Assembly: GCA_003260075.1 (NCBI GenBank)
Contig: QLIY01000030.1
Coordinates: 62,001 to 126,000 of the forward strand
Length of the DNA: 64,000 bases
Source of the DNA: Phallusia mammillata
Taxonomy: Eukaryota > Chordata > Ascidiacea > Phlebobranchia > Ascidiidae
Direction: 5' to 3'
Both the position numbers and the translations under genes were made by a program. Below, piece by piece: positions 61,701-64,000 of this stretch (the stretch's first letter is position 1; the number at the start of each line of letters is the position of its first letter). The notes beneath the pieces are model-generated. The model did no database searches, had not been told where the DNA came from, and saw only the letters and a list, made by a program, of their open reading frames with translations.

Positions 61701-64000
61701 AGCAAAGTCATTGATGGTTTTAGTCTTGTCTGTGATGTAACAAACGGCCTTTGGATTTGTACATGTCTTGTAACCCTTGGTTAAATTATCAATCTTAAAT
61801 GTTGTTGCAGAAAATTTTTAGTAAAGTAGCTTTCAACGGTTAATTCAAAGCTGGTTTCGACCATCGAGCCTGAGTTTGCTCTTTTCAAGCTTACATAATT
61901 TCCCACCGAAAACATTAAATTTCCCACTAGTGGGAAATTTCCCACCGGTTAAGAACCACTGGTCTAGAAGTTATATTTCTTTGCGGAAAAATCATTTTTA
62001 CTCCTGTTTGGTTTGAAACCACATTATAAAAGGTGGACTTAAATGTATTTGCAAATACATGTGCTTCAAAAGCTTTAAGACAATTTCTTAAATGACCTTC
62101 CAATGTTTTGTTGATTTACCAGAAATCACACATTTCTTTCATTTATCTTTTCAACATTTATAAAATAATTATTATCTACAACATGTTTATCTAACAGAAC
62201 TCATCAAATGCCAAACATCTGCCACCCGAGGAACCACTGGAAAATAATGTTGATTTCATGTCAGAATTCAGCACAAGACAACCTGGTATGCGAAATGTTA
62301 TTATTTCAAGTTCAATGTTGTTACTATAAAGTCAAATGTGTATCAGGTGTTAGAGTTTAGTTTCACTAAAAGTAACACATTTTTTCATAATTTTTCAAAT
62401 GAGTTTTGGGAACAAATTTTTTCATAACTTTTCAAAAACAAATTTGTAATTCAACTGGTATGATGCTGAACAAAATACTAGATCAGGGGTGTCCAACTCA
62501 AACACACCACCATGCCAAATTTAGTTTTGAAATATACTTGCATGCCAACGTTCGGTACTTTTTCCATACCATGTTGGGCTCAGTTTATAACTTTTTTGTC
62601 AAAAAAACGAACACTTTATATGTGGGTTGTGTAACTTTACTACTGGTAATCTTTACAGAAGTTAGAATATAGACCAAGAAGAATCAATAGAAACAAATTT
62701 AATTTGCGTGACAAATCCTAATGTTTACCATATGAATGTGCAAAAGCTCGCGTGCCATTTTCAAATGCTCTGCGTGCCACGTGTTGGACACCCCTGTACT
62801 AGATGCTTTTTACCAGAATGATAGTGCAAGTGAAATATTTGCGAGCGAGCACACAAGCGAAAACTCACAAGAGCAACAGCGGGATATGATAAAATAATTA
62901 CAAAAGAACAAAGGCTTTCAGTGAAGAGTTATGTGCACCACAGTACAACAGTGCATAACTACAACAAATTTGTTAAATATGCAACCTTTTGGACGAGATG
63001 CTTATTCAGTGTAGCCTGAGTTTGTTAAACCTATTGGGTGAAGAAAGAGAGTATTAAATTAATGCGCATGATAGATTAGCACCAGAAGCTGTTTACTTCA
63101 AATTTTAACAGTGGATGACCCATTAGTTTACCCATAGACCTCAAATTGTTAATATTAAAAAGGATACATTTCCCAAAATACTTGATCCAGCAATTTCATA
63201 CTTTATTGATTGGTACATTGCAAAGCATTGGGAAGCTATTTTGTAACTTTTCATTGGGTTTACACATTATGCACATAATTGATTTGTTGCAGAATCTCCT
63301 ATTCAGGAAGCCAGTGATGCAGATCTCACATCCAGTGAAAGGTAAATTAATAACCTTGTTCGTTTTTTGTTGGTTGTTTCATTTTTGTTTGATTATTATG
63401 TCTTGTCCGGACGATGTTTAATACCATTTGTGTTTTTGAAAAGAAATGTATGTGCCACTTTTCCTTTTTTGTGTGTGTATAAGAAGTGTATTGCCTTGAG
63501 TTATCGAGATCATACGTTGGTGGCATTTGTATGAACTTTTTGTGTTTTTTCAGAAATGATTATTTAAATATGTTTCTTCTGCAAAACAAGTCTTAATGAT
63601 CAAAACATGAAACTAAACTTTTTGTTTTCAAGAAAAAATTTCTCGGTTGTGCACTGTCAGAATTATACAAAAAAGACTAAATACAAAAATTTAAATATGC
63701 TTTGTAAATTTCCCAACCAAATTTGTTCAAATCCACAACATATTTTAGATACCAAATAATACCTAATTAATCGTTTCAAATTAAAAAAAAATGTTTTGGT
63801 AAAACCATGGTAATTACTTGGTTCTCTGTGAACTTAATTAATTTGGCCCCCCCCCCTTTTAGATACCAAATAATACCTAATTAATCGTTTCAAATTAAAA
63901 AAAATGTTTTGGTAAAACCTGTTATGGTAATTACTTGGTTCTCTGTGAACTTAATTAATTTGTTTTGTTTATAATCATGCATGCCTACAGATTTGATTGA
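46332..64000 (+). CDS. dennd1: DENND1 (connecdenn) Rab35 exchange factor, right end uncertain
   Basis: Exons: 46332-46381, 46881-46939, 46998-47041, 47168-47226, 47517-47624, 48049-48199, 48590-48643, 49167-49277, 50130-50230, 51182-51335, 52392-52567, 53391-53583, 53884-53922, 54535-54639, 55410-55471, 57080-57154, 57981-58158, 60182-60269, 63293-63341. All phases agree. A possible last exon at 63991-64000 would add Arg-Phe-Asp and stop (about 621 aa). The start [17 protein letters not shown] contains the family's GSR motif. The tripartite DENN module is clear: [19 protein letters not shown] (uDENN), [33 protein letters not shown] and [14 protein letters not shown] (cDENN), and [21 protein letters not shown] (dDENN). 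A proline-rich [13 protein letters not shown] stretch in exon 16 could bind SH3 domains. DENND1 proteins activate Rab35 at clathrin-coated endocytic sites. Exon 18 has a second copy at 62198-62285. Confidence 0.94.
46523..46642 (+). repeat. interspersed repeat (CTCCAGCGGTTTCCC family), copy 2
   Basis: Near-identical to 9284-9428 apart from an internal deletion of about 30 bases. It lies in DENND1 intron 1. A single N lies upstream at 46458. Confidence 0.7.
47819..48003. mobile_element. non-autonomous hAT-like element
   Basis: Ends CAGTGGTTTCCAACCT and AGAAACTACTG, with exact flanking CCCTAAAG duplications (47811-47818, 48004-48011). It lies in a DENND1 intron. Confidence 0.87.
48850..49015 (+). 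repeat. dispersed repeat family member
   Basis: Contains CATCAGTGCAGCTGG near its start and the inverse CCAGCTGCACTGATG near 48957, then AGACCTTATAGGTC and GTGTGCACTGTC. It belongs with the copies near 4700, 20860 and 35960. The inverted CAGTGCAGCTGGTG pair makes it partly foldback. Confidence 0.5.
49344..49890. repeat. A-B-A'-B' duplication punctuated by C10 and C34
   Basis: Block A (GTCTAAGGTTATATTG to GATACAAGT) is at about 49344-49443 and again at about 49650-49745. Block B (TCATAAGTATATAGCAGAATG and flank) is at about 49548-49639 and again at about 49790-49888. C10 (49640-49649) sits at the A-B/A' junction and C34 (49751-49784) between A' and B'. It lies in a DENND1 intron. Confidence 0.85.
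52069..52248. mobile_element. non-autonomous hAT-like element
   Basis: Inverted ends CAGTGGTGGGATTCA and TGAATCCCAACACTG; flanks CATATGGG and CATATAGG are an 8-base duplication with one mismatch. It lies in a DENND1 intron. Confidence 0.83.
52952..53230 (+). repeat. repeat with GGGTCCCCTTCCC / GGGGACCCATTAG motifs
   Basis: TATGGGTCCCCTTCCCTGAA at 52955 recurs at 54335. GTGTGGGGACCCATTAG at about 53050 and the following 150 bases recur, diverged, at 59218-59380 and 61234-61396. The two GC-rich motifs are partly inverse of each other, suggesting element ends. A single N lies at 53016. Confidence 0.55.
54840..55211. mobile_element. MITE with TAGGGATGGGCC ends
   Basis: Ends TAGGGATGGGCC and GGCCCATCTCTA are inverted copies (one mismatch), with exact GTAATAAC flanking duplications. 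A run of exactly 10 G at 54889-54898 interrupts the interior. A deleted relative lies at 39913-40023. Confidence 0.85.
59397..59945. mobile_element. non-autonomous hAT-like element, 549 bases (copy in duplication)
   Basis: Inverted ends CAGTGGTTCTTAACC and GGTTAAGAACCACTG (perfect 15 bases), flanked by GTCTAGAA on both sides. The interior near the right end repeats TTTCCCAC several times. The same insertion is present at 61413-61961 with the same flanks, as expected if the 2 kb was duplicated after insertion or by assembly. Confidence 0.9.
60468..60533. mobile_element. left end of a hAT-like element cut by the gap
   Basis: Starts CAGGGGTGTCCAACTC after TACTAGAT and runs into the N gap. The complete counterpart is at 62484-62796. 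Confidence 0.85.
60534..60658. other. assembly gap (125 N)
   Basis: An unresolved run of N between the two copies of the 2 kb duplication. Any protein frame drawn across it is meaningless. Confidence 1.
60661..62549 (+). repeat. second copy of the 2 kb near-identical duplication
   Basis: Counterpart of 58659-60533. It contains a second copy of DENND1 exon 18 (62198-62285), intact splice sites included, with one synonymous C/T difference in the exon. Confidence 0.95.
61413..61961. mobile_element. non-autonomous hAT-like element (second copy in duplication)
   Basis: Same element and same GTCTAGAA target duplications as 59397-59945, at an offset of 2016 bases. Confidence 0.9.
62484..62796. mobile_element. 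non-autonomous hAT-like element, CAGGGGTGTCCAAC ends
   Basis: Inverted ends CAGGGGTGTCCAACTC and GTGTTGGACACCCCTG with exact TACTAGAT duplications (62476-62483, 62797-62804). It is inserted into an older repeat whose two halves (CTGAACAAAATACTAGAT before, CAAGAGCAACAGCGGG after) resemble the foldback at 29770-29932. Confidence 0.9.
63744..63960. repeat. direct duplication split by a run of 10 C
   Basis: About 100 bases from TTTTAGATACCAAATAATAC to CTTAATTAATTTG occur on both sides of C10 at 63847-63856, with a few small indels. Confidence 0.88.

Overview
This is a eukaryotic, AT-rich, intron-rich animal window. It looks like a solitary tunicate of the Ciona type: many short introns, compact gene spacing, animal orthologues (MCM4, NUF2, DRG2, PUS7L, DENND1), a glycosyl hydrolase family 9 gene, and tunicate-style short repeats. 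The species call is inference. The sequence behaves like a draft assembly of a very heterozygous animal: one 125-base N gap, three single Ns, a near-identical 2 kb duplication either side of the gap, and several short near-identical duplications separated by C or G runs that are usually exactly 10 bases long.

Layout, left to right. 1-3264: no gene seen; repeats only. 3265-10170 (minus): PUS7L-type TruD pseudouridine synthase, 10 exons, 707 aa. 11452-16048 (minus): an unrecognised 403-aa basic, Ser/Thr-rich protein in 10 exons, ending in WRPW plus one Cys, a Groucho/TLE-binding type of motif. 17775-30184 (minus): a 21-exon gene for a 988-aa secreted protein with two GH9 (endoglucanase) domains in tandem, a Pro/Thr linker between them, and a hydrophobic C-terminus. 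Both domains have lost the catalytic Glu and the catalytic-base Asp. 32862-41554 (minus): MCM4, 14 exons. 41731-43068 (minus): NUF2, one exon. 43524-44618 (minus): DRG2, one exon. 46332 to the right edge (plus): DENND1 (connecdenn), at least 19 exons.

DRG2, NUF2 and MCM4 lie head to tail on the minus strand with gaps of 455 and 176 bases. This could be a tunicate-type operon, joining a translation-linked GTPase, a kinetochore subunit and a replicative helicase subunit. Introns and intergenic DNA hold many short non-autonomous hAT-like elements with 8-base target duplications, tRNA-derived repeats, two foldback repeats and small dispersed repeat families. The most interesting item is the tandem, apparently catalytically dead GH9 protein: in a cellulose-making animal it may be a cell-surface cellulose-binding protein rather than a cellulase. 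All exon models were built by hand from splice signals, reading-frame phase and remembered family motifs; no alignment or search was run.
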